A stretch of 45,489 nt of DNA from Deltaproteobacteria bacterium (GTDB lineage: Bacteria; Desulfobacterota; Binatia; HRBIN30; JACQVA1). The notes beneath the pieces are model-generated. The model had not been told where the DNA came from. It saw only the letters and a program-made list of their open reading frames with translations, and did not search any database. Every line of letters begins with the position of its first letter. The stretch's first letter is position 1. Location of the stretch: contig JACQVA010000266.1 of NCBI GenBank assembly GCA_016210005.1, forward strand, positions 1 through 45,489, read 5' to 3'. Below are positions 16,865 to 24,546 of this stretch, one piece after another. The translations under genes and the position numbers were made by a program.

Positions 16865-17329
16865 TCAATCCTCTTCCACCACCCGCACCTCGCAGCCGGC
16901 AAGCGCAGGTAGGCGCACATCGGCGCCGCGCGAGAGCAAGCGGCTCAGCCAGGAGCGCTTTTCCGCTACCAGCACGGCGGCGCCGACGTCGTGCGTGCGC
17001 ATTACGCGCGCGCAGATGGTGCCGGGATCACCCTCCTCGATCAGCGACGTGAACCGCACCCCGGCCTTGGCGACTTGCTCGCCGAGGCTGCGCACCAGCG
17101 CCTCGGCACGCGTGCGCGCCTCGCGCGTGAGCACCTCGACGACGCGGTCGCTGACGCGGTCGCCGATGAACGCGCTGTCGAGCGACGACGCCACGCGCGC
17201 GGTTTCTGCGGGGTCGAGTACGATCAGCGCGATCAACGTGCCCCCCAGACGCTGCGCGCTGGCGATCGCCTGGTCGCGTGAGCGGCACGGCTCCACGCCC
17301 GGCGGAATCATCAACAGAACATTCGGCAT
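16865..17329 (-). CDS. universal stress protein (UspA fold), non-canonical
   Basis: 154 residues with the alpha/beta UspA pattern (NVLLMIPPG ... GTLIALIVLD ... VRFTSLIEEGDPGTICARVMRTHDVGAAVLVAE). The C-terminal ATP motif G-x2-G-x9-G-(S/T) is replaced by EKRSWLSRLLSRGADV, so nucleotide binding is doubtful. It is embedded between the permease and sat genes (12 and 42 bases), so it is co-transcribed and may modulate sulfate uptake, as USP-like domains do for some transporters. That role is inferred. Confidence 0.75.
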   Translation of the reverse strand: MPNVLLMIPPGVEPCRSRDQAIASAQRLGGTLIALIVLDPAETARVASSLDSAFIGDRVSDRVVEVLTREARTRAEALVRSLGEQVAKAGVRFTSLIEEGDPGTICARVMRTHDVGAAVLVAEKRSWLSRLLSRGADVRLPALAGCEVRVVEED

Positions 17330-17341
17330 GGCACGCTCCTT

Positions 17342-18775
17342 CTACGGCGTAATGCCGAGCAAGGGCCAGTACCAGCTGGCCAAGAGGTTGAACAACAGCA
17401 ACGAGATCGAGGTCAGAACCAGCCCGGGCACAAACATGTCGCGCGTGCGTAGAAAGCCCGAGGAATAAGCGATGGCGTTAGCCGGCGTGCCGATCGGTAA
17501 CGTAAACGCCAAGCCCGCCGGTACCGCCACCACCAGCGCCATGATGCGCGGCTCCATGTTGAACTGGGCGGCTATCGCCAGGCTCACCGGCATCACGATC
17601 GCCACGGCAGCGGAGTTGCTCATCACTTCGGTCAATAGAATGGCGGCGGCCGATACCAGGAACATCACACTGGTCGGCCCCGAGGCCCACTGCGAGATGA
17701 TGTGGTCGGCGAGCCAAGTCGAGGCGCCGCTGCGGTTGAGCGCCGAACCAAGACAAATCGCGCCGCCGTACATCAGGATCAAGCCCCAGTTGACGTAGCG
17801 CTCGATGTCGCGCCACTGTACCAAGTTGAGCCCGAAGAGCACCACCACTGCCACCAGCGCGATGTTGGCGAGGCCGAATTCCTCGCCGAGAACGATCCAA
17901 GCCGCGATCGTGAGCGCCATCACCCCGCCCGTCAGACGCTCCTGAAAACTGGCCCGCCCCATGGCGAGCAGCTTCTCCTCCACCGCGTGCTGAGCGGCGG
18001 ATACGTCGCTCACGTCGATCGCGAAGAAGAGACGCAACAGCAGCCACCCGACGACGAACAGCAAGAGCACCAGCGGAGCGGTCGCCGCGCTCCACTCGGC
18101 GAACGAAATCGTCTGGCCGCTGACCTCGCGCAAGATCCCGAGCGCGAGGGGGGCGCGCGCCCCGCCCAGCAGCGTGGCCACGCCGCCGATGGTGGTGCCC
18201 CAGGCCATCGCCAGGAACAAAGCGCGGGCGTACTGGCTGCGCCCGCGGGTGAGGCGCAGCACGCCCGCGATCTCAACGATGATCGGAAAGGTCATCGCCG
18301 CGACCGCGTGCTCGGACATGACCAGCGACATCGCCCCGTTGATCAGGAATACGCCGCCAAGCAAGGCCGGCGGCTTGCCGCCGAAGCGGCGCAGGATGGC
18401 AAGTGCCAAACGCGTGGAAAGCCCGGCCTTCATCATGGCTGCGGCTAGAATGAAGGCCCCGAGGATGAAGAACACCGCCTCGTTGCCAAACAGCGCGTAC
18501 GCATCTCTGCTCGTGAGCACGCCCGTTAGCGGCAGCAGCACGATTGCCAGCAGACTGGTGATCATGGTCGGCAAGACATTGAGCACCCAGTAGAAGATGC
18601 AAAGAACGAACACCGCCAGCGCCTTGAGCCCGGCTGGGCTGAGGCCGTCCTGGTGACCGAGTTGCAGCGTCAGCCAGTACAGCAGCGCGCCCACTGCCAG
18701 CAGCAGCAAGCGGCGACCGCGCATCAGCACAATGATCCACAGCGGTCGCCGGTCGACCTCAACTTCGCGGGGCAT
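17342..18775 (-). CDS. SLC13/DASS-family anion permease, probably sulfate uptake
   Basis: 477 residues with 11-12 hydrophobic helices. Family signatures are the substrate/sodium-site loops NAEVMSNSAAVAIVMP-like (here LTEVMSNSAAVAIVMPV) and IGTPANAIAY. These transporters carry dicarboxylates or sulfate with sodium. Its place in one operon with ATP sulfurylase and cysteine synthase makes sulfate the likely substrate. It begins 12 bases after the radical SAM gene and ends 12 bases before the Usp gene. Confidence 0.85.
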   Translation of the reverse strand: MPREVEVDRRPLWIIVLMRGRRLLLLAVGALLYWLTLQLGHQDGLSPAGLKALAVFVLCIFYWVLNVLPTMITSLLAIVLLPLTGVLTSRDAYALFGNEAVFFILGAFILAAAMMKAGLSTRLALAILRRFGGKPPALLGGVFLINGAMSLVMSEHAVAAMTFPIIVEIAGVLRLTRGRSQYARALFLAMAWGTTIGGVATLLGGARAPLALGILREVSGQTISFAEWSAATAPLVLLLFVVGWLLLRLFFAIDVSDVSAAQHAVEEKLLAMGRASFQERLTGGVMALTIAAWIVLGEEFGLANIALVAVVVLFGLNLVQWRDIERYVNWGLILMYGGAICLGSALNRSGASTWLADHIISQWASGPTSVMFLVSAAAILLTEVMSNSAAVAIVMPVSLAIAAQFNMEPRIMALVVAVPAGLAFTLPIGTPANAIAYSSGFLRTRDMFVPGLVLTSISLLLFNLLASWYWPLLGITP

Positions 18776-18787
18776 TGTGGAGCATCC

Positions 18788-20008
18788 TCACAAGCGGGAG
18801 GAGTCGAACGAGTCGCTGACAGTGCGCACGCGCAAGCGGCGGCGCAGGCGCGCCAGGTTGCGGGCGGTCAAGTTGCCGAGTCGAGAGCGGTAGAACTGCT
18901 GCGTGACGCTCAACCGCACCTCCTCGGCGACAAAGAAGCGAGCTTCCAGCGGGGTAACCCCGAAACTCAGCTCCTGCACCCAGTCCATGTTGATCTTGGC
19001 ATCGCGGACCGCATGAAACAGGTGCGCGAACAACGGCGCGATCTCTGCCAGCCGCGGTTGTGCCGGCTGGCCGGCGCGCGCCAGTGACAGCACCGGCAAC
19101 ACCCCAGCGCGGGTTAGTTGGTTCATGCCGTCAATCGTGGACTCGCTCGGTTCGGCGCCGACCAGCAAGTCACTCCACACTGTGCCGCTCGGGAAGATGG
19201 TCGCGGCGTAGGCAAGGGCCTCGTAGTAACGGGCCTGGCCGCAGCGCGCCACCCGCCCCGGGCACAGTGGTAGCAGCCGCTGCGGGTCGTGAATCTCGAT
19301 GCCGTAGCTGAGGGCGTCAACTCCCATGGCGTAGGTGCGGTCGATCCAGCGATTGGTTTGCGGCGGATGCACCTGGACCGCGACGAAGGTATCGAAGTGC
19401 CGTTTCACCGCGCTGATGTACGGCTCGAGGGCGGCTACGCCGCCGTCCTCGCTGTCGCTGCCGCCGCCATTGAAGAGGACATACTCGACCGCGCCCTCGG
19501 CCAGCGCAGCGCGTATGGTTTGGATCACCTCGGCCACCGGGCGCGGGCTGAGCGCGGCGGCGGCGGTCCCTGCACAGAAGCGGCAAGGGCTGTGGCGCAG
19601 GCTGAAGCCACACGCTTCCACCGGGCTGAGCGCAATGAAGTTGCCGAACACGGTGGCGATCTCGCGCATCGGTGTGCCCCGCAGGGTGTGCTTGCCATAA
19701 AACTGCGGCGGCGGAATCACGCGCACGTCCACGCGCTCGCCCGCTGCCTCGCCGCCGCGGTGGAGGAAGAACCGCGCAGCCTCACAGCCGAGTTGGTACC
19801 GCCCCTGATCCCTCTGAGCCCCGTTGCGCTTGCCGACCGGGGCATCGACCACGACGTCTTCCGGCAGCAATAACTCCAACGCCGGCGTCTGCCCTAGCGG
19901 CACCGCCAGGCCTGGGCGTATCTCGGGGCGGGTGCACACCGCGGCATCGAGGTCGATGCCCTCGAGTGCCAACTCCACCTTGAGGTAGCCGGGATTGGGA
20001 GCGCTCAT
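18788..20008 (-). CDS. radical SAM-like protein with unusual cysteine spacing
   Basis: 406 residues from ATG 20008, a start supported by the ATGA overlap with the preceding gene. Three cysteines, Cys133-x8-Cys142-x2-Cys145 (CGFSLRHSPCRFC), precede a TIM-barrel-like stretch with NGGGSDSEDGG (a GGE-like SAM-binding loop) and repeated beta-alpha units (AVQVHPPQ, ALSYGIEIHDP, GTVWSDLLVGAEPSEST). This resembles radical SAM enzymes, but the cluster motif is not the common C-x3-C-x2-C; Elp3-type enzymes have comparable long first spacing. Substrate unknown. Lying inside the sulfur operon between an E1-like protein and the sulfate permease, it probably acts in sulfur metabolism. Confidence 0.72.
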   Translation of the reverse strand: MSAPNPGYLKVELALEGIDLDAAVCTRPEIRPGLAVPLGQTPALELLLPEDVVVDAPVGKRNGAQRDQGRYQLGCEAARFFLHRGGEAAGERVDVRVIPPPQFYGKHTLRGTPMREIATVFGNFIALSPVEACGFSLRHSPCRFCAGTAAAALSPRPVAEVIQTIRAALAEGAVEYVLFNGGGSDSEDGGVAALEPYISAVKRHFDTFVAVQVHPPQTNRWIDRTYAMGVDALSYGIEIHDPQRLLPLCPGRVARCGQARYYEALAYAATIFPSGTVWSDLLVGAEPSESTIDGMNQLTRAGVLPVLSLARAGQPAQPRLAEIAPLFAHLFHAVRDAKINMDWVQELSFGVTPLEARFFVAEEVRLSVTQQFYRSRLGNLTARNLARLRRRLRVRTVSDSFDSSRL

Positions 20009-20787
20009 GCGCGCGCTCCCCCGCCGCACACCGCGCAAGCAGCGTTCTTCGGCAAGGGCGTGGAGTGAACCGCGCCGCGCGCAACGTCAAACGACAAGAG
20101 TCGGCCGTACAGCGGCTCCCCGACTTCGAGCACACACTTCAGTGCCTCCGCCGCCTGCAAGGTGCCGAGCAGGTCGGCGGCAACTTCGCGCAGCGGTGAA
20201 TCGGCCGCCTCGTGTGGGAGAGGCGAGACGATGCAGGCATAGCACGGCACCCCGCGCAGGTGGCCGGCGAAGGTCGTGATGCAGACCTCGTCGCCAGCCG
20301 CAGTTCCCGCGACGAGTGGGATGCCCAGTGCGACGCAGGCGCGGTTGAGGGCGGCGCGTAGTTCGCCGCTCTCGCCGCCGTCAATGACGGCCTGGTATGG
20401 CCGCAACGAGTCTTGCAGAGCCGGTGCATCACTACAATTTGTTAGCGAAACAACGGTGGTGTCGGGGTTGGTCACGGCGATCGCAGCGCGGGCACAGGCG
20501 CTGGTTGTCAGGTTCATCAACCCCAGTCGGCCGGCGCCGGCGGCAACTAAGTAGGGCAGGGCCGGGGCCTCGCCCCGGGCCGCCACCACCGCCAGCGCCG
20601 TCGCCAGGAGGCGTTGCTGGCCGCGGGCGCCGATCTCCGGGAGGACGATTTGGCGGCTGTAGCGTTCGATTTGTACATCGCTGAGTTTGGCGGTCTGCTC
20701 GGCCTGCACCGCACCTCTGCGGCAGGGTGGATAACTGAGGTGGGTCGTCGTGCGCCCCGGCGGCGTAGCGCTTGCCGTGCGGATCAT
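20005..20787 (-). CDS. E1-like ThiF/MoeB paralogue with degenerate nucleotide site
   Basis: 260 residues. The N-terminus is a textbook MoeB start (LSDVQIERYSRQIVLPEIG, with Arg42 and Arg45 in the arginine-finger motif). Where MoeB has the GxGGLG loop this protein has VVAARGEA (residues 67-74), and the DGTD Mg-site is changed to DGGE (135-138). The two CxxC zinc knuckles are kept (Cys182/185, Cys251/254). It therefore cannot be expected to adenylate by itself, but it keeps the parts that reach into a partner's active site. The start at 20787 overlaps the cysM stop and its own stop overlaps the radical SAM start, both as ATGA. The longer open frame to 20925 lies inside cysM. Confidence 0.8.
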   Translation of the reverse strand: MIRTASATPPGRTTTHLSYPPCRRGAVQAEQTAKLSDVQIERYSRQIVLPEIGARGQQRLLATALAVVAARGEAPALPYLVAAGAGRLGLMNLTTSACARAAIAVTNPDTTVVSLTNCSDAPALQDSLRPYQAVIDGGESGELRAALNRACVALGIPLVAGTAAGDEVCITTFAGHLRGVPCYACIVSPLPHEAADSPLREVAADLLGTLQAAEALKCVLEVGEPLYGRLLSFDVARGAVHSTPLPKNAACAVCGGGARA

Positions 20788-21809
20788 GTTTGCCGGGCCG
20801 CCCGGCGGTGGTAGGCTCGCCAGCCAATCCACAGGCTGGTGCTGAGGTAGCGGTCGCCGAAGTCGGGAAAGATCACCACGATCGTGCCCTCGTCCAGCTC
20901 GGCTGCGACGTGCAAGGCCGCCCACATCGCGGCGCCGGAGGACTGTCCCACCACCAGCCCCTCCTCTGCCCCCAGCCGGTACACGGTGTCGTAGGCGACC
21001 TCAGTGCCGACATTGATTTTGCGATCGAGTTCTTCCTCGCGGTAGATGCCGGGCACGATCGAGCTGGCCATGTGTTTGAGCCCTTCGAGCCCGTGAAAAG
21101 AGTCGTCGGGTTCGACCGCAATCACTTGCACCTGCGGGTTGCGGCTCTTCAGGTAACGGCCCGTGCCCATCACCGTACCGCCGGTGCCGATGCCGGCGAC
21201 GAAGTGGGTGACACTTCCGCCGGTGGCATGCCAAATCTCGGGGCCGGTGGAGTCGAAGTGGGCCTGCGGGTTCTGCGGATTGAAGTACTGGTCGGGTTTG
21301 AAGTAGCGCGCCGGGTCGTCGGCTAACATCTGGCGGCACAGGCGGATCGCGCCGTCCGAACCTTCGAGCGGGTCGCTGAAATGGATGCGAGCACCAAAGG
21401 CGCCGATGATCTTCTTACGTTCAAGGCTGACGTTGGCCGGCACCACTAGCTCAACCGGGTAACCGAGCACGGCGCCGATCATCGCCAAGGCGATACCGGT
21501 GTTGCCCGAGGTCGAGTCGAGGATGACTTTGCCGGATGCGAGTTTGCCTGAGCGAAGGCCCTCGCGCACCATCCACAGGGCTGGTCGATCCTTCACCGAG
21601 CCGCCCGGATTGAAGCCTTCGAGCTTGGCGTAGATTCTTACCGCGGGCGAGATCGCGCGGCCGGCCTTGGTGCGGAAATGCTGCGGCAGCCGGCTCAGCT
21701 CCACCAGCGGTGTGTTGCCGATGAGATCGAGCGCCGACAACGCCCGGCGGCGCTCGCGCAACTCGTTGCCGGTGGTGGCCGGCCCATCGGCTGCCGGCTC
21801 AAGCGGCAT
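20784..21809 (-). CDS. cysM: cysteine synthase, CysM-like PLP enzyme
   Basis: 341 residues of fold type II. The PLP lysine is Lys73 in GFNPGGSVKDRPA; the substrate loop STSGNTGIAL and the phosphate-binding GIGTGGTVMGTG are intact. Next to a ThiS/CysO-type sulfur carrier and an E1-like activator, it matches the mycobacterial CysO-CysM pathway, in which a protein thiocarboxylate rather than free sulfide feeds sulfur to an activated serine (O-phosphoserine in Mycobacterium). Use of O-acetylserine and sulfide remains possible. The start overlaps the carrier gene by 11 bases and the stop overlaps the next start as ATGA. Confidence 0.85.
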   Translation of the reverse strand: MPLEPAADGPATTGNELRERRRALSALDLIGNTPLVELSRLPQHFRTKAGRAISPAVRIYAKLEGFNPGGSVKDRPALWMVREGLRSGKLASGKVILDSTSGNTGIALAMIGAVLGYPVELVVPANVSLERKKIIGAFGARIHFSDPLEGSDGAIRLCRQMLADDPARYFKPDQYFNPQNPQAHFDSTGPEIWHATGGSVTHFVAGIGTGGTVMGTGRYLKSRNPQVQVIAVEPDDSFHGLEGLKHMASSIVPGIYREEELDRKINVGTEVAYDTVYRLGAEEGLVVGQSSGAAMWAALHVAAELDEGTIVVIFPDFGDRYLSTSLWIGWRAYHRRAARQT

Positions 21810-22086
21810 TACGCCCCCCGGCGATCGCCGGCACGATCGAGACTTCGTCCCCGTCTTTCACGGGGGTGTCGAGATTGCTGAGGAAGCGGATGTCGTCACC
21901 ATTGATGTAGATGTTGACGAAGCGGCGCACCTGGCCGTCGGCATCACACAGGCGCTCCTTGATGCCCGGGTGATTACGTTCGAGATGATCAACCACCGCG
22001 CCGACCGTGGCGCCGTCGGTGCCGACCTCGTCGGCGCCGTTGGTGAACCGCCGCAGCGGTGTGGGAATACGAACCAGAACGCTCAT
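21799..22086 (-). CDS. ThiS/MoaD-family sulfur carrier protein (CysO-like) with C-terminal extension
   Basis: 95 residues with a ubiquitin-like fold (VLVRIPTPLRRFTNG at the start, FVNIYINGDDIRF, DGDEVSIVPAIAGG at the end). The working end of such carriers is a terminal Gly-Gly that is adenylated and converted to a thiocarboxylate. Here Gly90-Gly91 is followed by Arg-Asn-Ala-Ala, so the tail must be trimmed before activation, as reported for QbsE and HcyS carriers, and no JAMM-type protease gene is visible in this window. Start ATG 22086 has a strong AAGGAG site. The final codons overlap the cysM start. Confidence 0.85.
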   Translation of the reverse strand: MSVLVRIPTPLRRFTNGADEVGTDGATVGAVVDHLERNHPGIKERLCDADGQVRRFVNIYINGDDIRFLSNLDTPVKDGDEVSIVPAIAGGRNAA

Positions 22087-22118
22087 CGATAGCTCCTTCC
22101 GTGTGGCCTCTACTGTAC

Positions 22119-23381
22119 TCACGCACGCGCGCGTTTGGCCGCGGGCGCATGTTCGATTTGGTGATAGAGTTTATCGAACTCGGACAACCGAGCGTCGATG
22201 GTAGACGGCTGTTCGACGGCGTCGCGCACCGCCTCGAGCGTCTTGTAGCCGTTGCCGGTAACGCTGATGACGATGGACTCGTCACGTGGGATGCGGCCCT
22301 GCTCGATCAGCTTCTTGGCCACGGCCACGGTGGTGCCGCCCGCGGGTTCGGTGAAGATGCCCTCGGTGCGGGCAAGTAAGCGGATCGCGTCGACGATTTC
22401 CGCGTCGGTGGCGGACTCGCCCCAGCCGCCCGACTCGCGCACGGCCTGCAGCACGTAGTAGCCATCGGCGGGATTGCCGATAGCAATCGACTTGGCAATG
22501 GTGTTCGGCTTCACCGGCGTGATCAGATCCGCGCCCCGGTGCAGCGCTTGCACCACCGGTGCGCAGCCGGCGGCTTGCGCGCTGTAAATTTTGAACGGCG
22601 TTGGCTGCACCAGACCGACCTGGGCGAATTCATGAAACGCCTTGGCCACCTTCGGCAGGATGGTGCCGCCGGCGGTGGGCACGACGATGTGCTGGGGCAG
22701 CCGCCAGCCGAGTTGCTCGGCGACTTCGAAGCCGTAGGTTTTGGCGCCCTCGGTGTAGTACGGGCGGAGGTTGATGTTCACGAATGCCCAGCCGTACTTG
22801 TCGGCGATCTCGCTACAGAGGCGATTGACGTCGTCGTAGTTGCCGCGGATCGCCACCGTACGCGGGCCGTAAATGGCCGAGCCGACCACTTTGCCGGCTT
22901 CGAGATCGTGGGGAATGAAGATGAAGCAGTTCAGGCCCGCGCGCGCCGCGTGCGCCGACACGCTGTTGGCCAGATTGCCGGTCGAGGCACAGGAGACGGT
23001 ATCGAAGCCGAACTCGATGGCTTTGGAGATGGCGATCGAAACCACGCGGTCCTTGTACGAGAAGGTGGGGTGGTTAACCGAGTCGTCCTTGACGTACAGC
23101 TCCTTTACCCCGAGCACGGCCGCCAGGCGGTCGGCGCGGACCAGCGGGGTGAAGCCAGAGTGCAGCCCGATGCGGGGTTCGCCGCTGATCGGCAGCAACT
23201 CACGGTAGCGCCAGACGTTGCGCGGGCGTTGCTCGATGATCGCCCGGCTCAAACTGCGGGCGATCGCTGAGTAGTCGTAGGTAACCTCGAGCGGGCCAAA
23301 GCAGGTGTCGCACACGTGCAGCGGTTCGATGGGATAGCTTTGCCCGCACTCGCGGCATCGCAAGCCAAGTACTGCGGTCAT
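22119..23381 (-). CDS. threonine synthase-like PLP enzyme with N-terminal zinc ribbon
   Basis: 420 residues from ATG 23381, which has AAGGAG five bases upstream. An N-terminal zinc ribbon (Cys9-x2-Cys12, Cys24-x2-Cys27) precedes a fold type II domain with PLP lysine Lys110 in HPTFSYKDRV, the ASTGNLANS loop and PTAGGTILPK. Sequence alone says threonine synthase (O-phosphohomoserine to threonine). The context argues for another or additional role: the gene follows a SAM riboswitch and sits between an E1-like activator and the sulfur carrier. A replacement reaction on O-phosphohomoserine using carrier-bound sulfur would give homocysteine. That is a hypothesis; plain threonine synthesis remains possible. 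Confidence 0.8.
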   Translation of the reverse strand: MTAVLGLRCRECGQSYPIEPLHVCDTCFGPLEVTYDYSAIARSLSRAIIEQRPRNVWRYRELLPISGEPRIGLHSGFTPLVRADRLAAVLGVKELYVKDDSVNHPTFSYKDRVVSIAISKAIEFGFDTVSCASTGNLANSVSAHAARAGLNCFIFIPHDLEAGKVVGSAIYGPRTVAIRGNYDDVNRLCSEIADKYGWAFVNINLRPYYTEGAKTYGFEVAEQLGWRLPQHIVVPTAGGTILPKVAKAFHEFAQVGLVQPTPFKIYSAQAAGCAPVVQALHRGADLITPVKPNTIAKSIAIGNPADGYYVLQAVRESGGWGESATDAEIVDAIRLLARTEGIFTEPAGGTTVAVAKKLIEQGRIPRDESIVISVTGNGYKTLEAVRDAVEQPSTIDARLSEFDKLYHQIEHAPAAKRARA

Positions 23382-23405
23382 GGTCACTCCTTCTTGCGCC
23401 GAAGC

Positions 23406-24200
23406 TCAGGCGGCACCAGCGTGCTCCGCCAGTAGCGAAATCGTCGGCTGTTCCCCGCACAGCGGGCAAGCCGCGCTGCGGTGCAAGTTGATGGTGCGCC
23501 AGCGTGAGCTGAGCGCGTCGAATGTAAGCAGGCGATCGGTGAGCAGATCTGTGCTGCCCATCAGATACTTGATTGCTTCCGCGGCCTGGATGACTCCGAG
23601 CGCGCCCGCCACCATGCCGACAATGCCGGCCTCCTGGCAGGTGGCAATCTCGCCCGCCGGTGGTGGCGAGGGAAACAGGCAGCGATAGCAAGCTGAGCGG
23701 CGGGGCAGCACGGTCATGGTCTGACCGCGAAAGCCGAGAATGCCGGCGTGGGAGTATGGCTTCCCAGCCAGCACGGCCCCATCGTTGATCAGGAACTTGG
23801 CGCCGGCGTTATCGGTGCCGTCGATGACGAAATCGAACTCGGCGAAGCGGCCGGCGAGGTTGTCGGCCGTCAACCGCTCCTTGAAGGTACGAACGTTAAC
23901 TTCCGGGTTTATCGAAAGTATCTTGTCGCGGGCCGACTCAACTTTAGGGCGCCCGAGGTCGGCATCGCCGTGGAGGATCTGGCGCTGGAGGTTGGATAGT
24001 TCGACCGCGTCGCCATCCATCAAGCCGACGGTACCAACCCCGGCTCGGGCCAATGCCGCTGTTGCGGGGCAGCCTAAGCCGCCGACGCCGACGACGAGTA
24101 CCCGGCCAGCCCGCAAACGCTCCCGAGCGAGTGAGCCGGTGGTCGCGATTGGCGCTCTCGCCACCGTTGGCTTCCCCGCTATTGCCTGCTGCGCACGCAT
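23406..24200 (-). CDS. E1-like adenylyltransferase ThiF/MoeB, catalytic subunit
   Basis: 264 residues from ATG 24200. The nucleotide site is complete: GVGGLG (38-43), MDGDAVELSNLQRQ with Arg73, and DGTD with Asp130. Zinc cysteines are Cys171/174 and Cys245/248; Cys188 lies in TCQEAGIVG, the position of the MoeB/ThiF cysteine. There is no rhodanese domain. The N-terminal RYxRQ arginine-finger helix of MoeB is absent and cannot be gained by an earlier start, because the terminator lies directly upstream. It should activate the sulfur carrier's Gly-Gly end. First gene of the operon, 17 bases after the attenuator T-run. Confidence 0.88.
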   Translation of the reverse strand: MRAQQAIAGKPTVARAPIATTGSLARERLRAGRVLVVGVGGLGCPATAALARAGVGTVGLMDGDAVELSNLQRQILHGDADLGRPKVESARDKILSINPEVNVRTFKERLTADNLAGRFAEFDFVIDGTDNAGAKFLINDGAVLAGKPYSHAGILGFRGQTMTVLPRRSACYRCLFPSPPPAGEIATCQEAGIVGMVAGALGVIQAAEAIKYLMGSTDLLTDRLLTFDALSSRWRTINLHRSAACPLCGEQPTISLLAEHAGAA

Positions 24201-24216
24201 CGTTCGCTCGCGTCCC

Positions 24217-24249
24217 AAAAAAAACCTCTTCCCCGGGGAAAGGAAGAGG
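24217..24249 (-). terminator. intrinsic terminator of the SAM riboswitch
   Basis: On the minus strand CCTCTTCC (24249-24242) pairs with GGAAGAGG (24232-24225) and is followed at once by eight T residues (24224-24217). It lies between the SAM-I aptamer and the first gene of the operon, the standard place for the expression platform of an OFF switch. Confidence 0.93.
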
Positions 24250-24264
24250 CTGTTTCAGTCTCTC

Positions 24265-24386
24265 ACCTTATCTCTCCGGGCTCCCTACAGAAGACCCAGC
24301 TGGAGTTAGCACCAGCGCCCCGGCTTTCGCCCGGACCGGTTGCTGTGGCATCGACGGGCCAGTCCCTCCGCCACTCTGGATAAGGT
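24265..24386 (-). promoter_or_regulatory. SAM-I riboswitch (S-box) aptamer
   Basis: The minus strand carries the conserved S-box sequence. The P1 strand ACCTTATC (24386-24379) pairs with GATAAGGT (24272-24265). Between them, in order, are GAGGGACTGGCCC, GATGCCACAGCAACC and GGTGCTAACTCCAGC, the hallmarks of the SAM-binding core. About 16 bases downstream of P1 lies a strong intrinsic terminator, so binding of S-adenosylmethionine should switch off the sulfur operon 24200-15563. This ties the operon to methionine/SAM supply and not only to cysteine. Confidence 0.95.
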
Positions 24387-24416
24387 ATATGTTTCTCGGT
24401 GTCTTCTCTCGCGGCG

Positions 24417-24445
24417 AAGCTACGTGAATTGCCCTGGTGAGTCAA
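24417..24445 (-). promoter_or_regulatory. candidate promoter of the sulfur operon
   Basis: On the minus strand TTGACT (24445-24440) is followed by a 17-base spacer and TAGCTT (24422-24417). The -35 matches sigma-70 at five of six positions; the -10 is weak. Transcription would begin near 24410, about 25 bases before the riboswitch P1. Confidence 0.4.
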
Positions 24446-24546
24446 CCGAAATCCCGCCGTCCCGCATAGGGGCGAGGTGTTGTGTTCCCTTTGAATTGCG
24501 TCGGTGCGCCCGCTACCGTGGTGGCGTAGCGAGAGAGGAGACCGCG

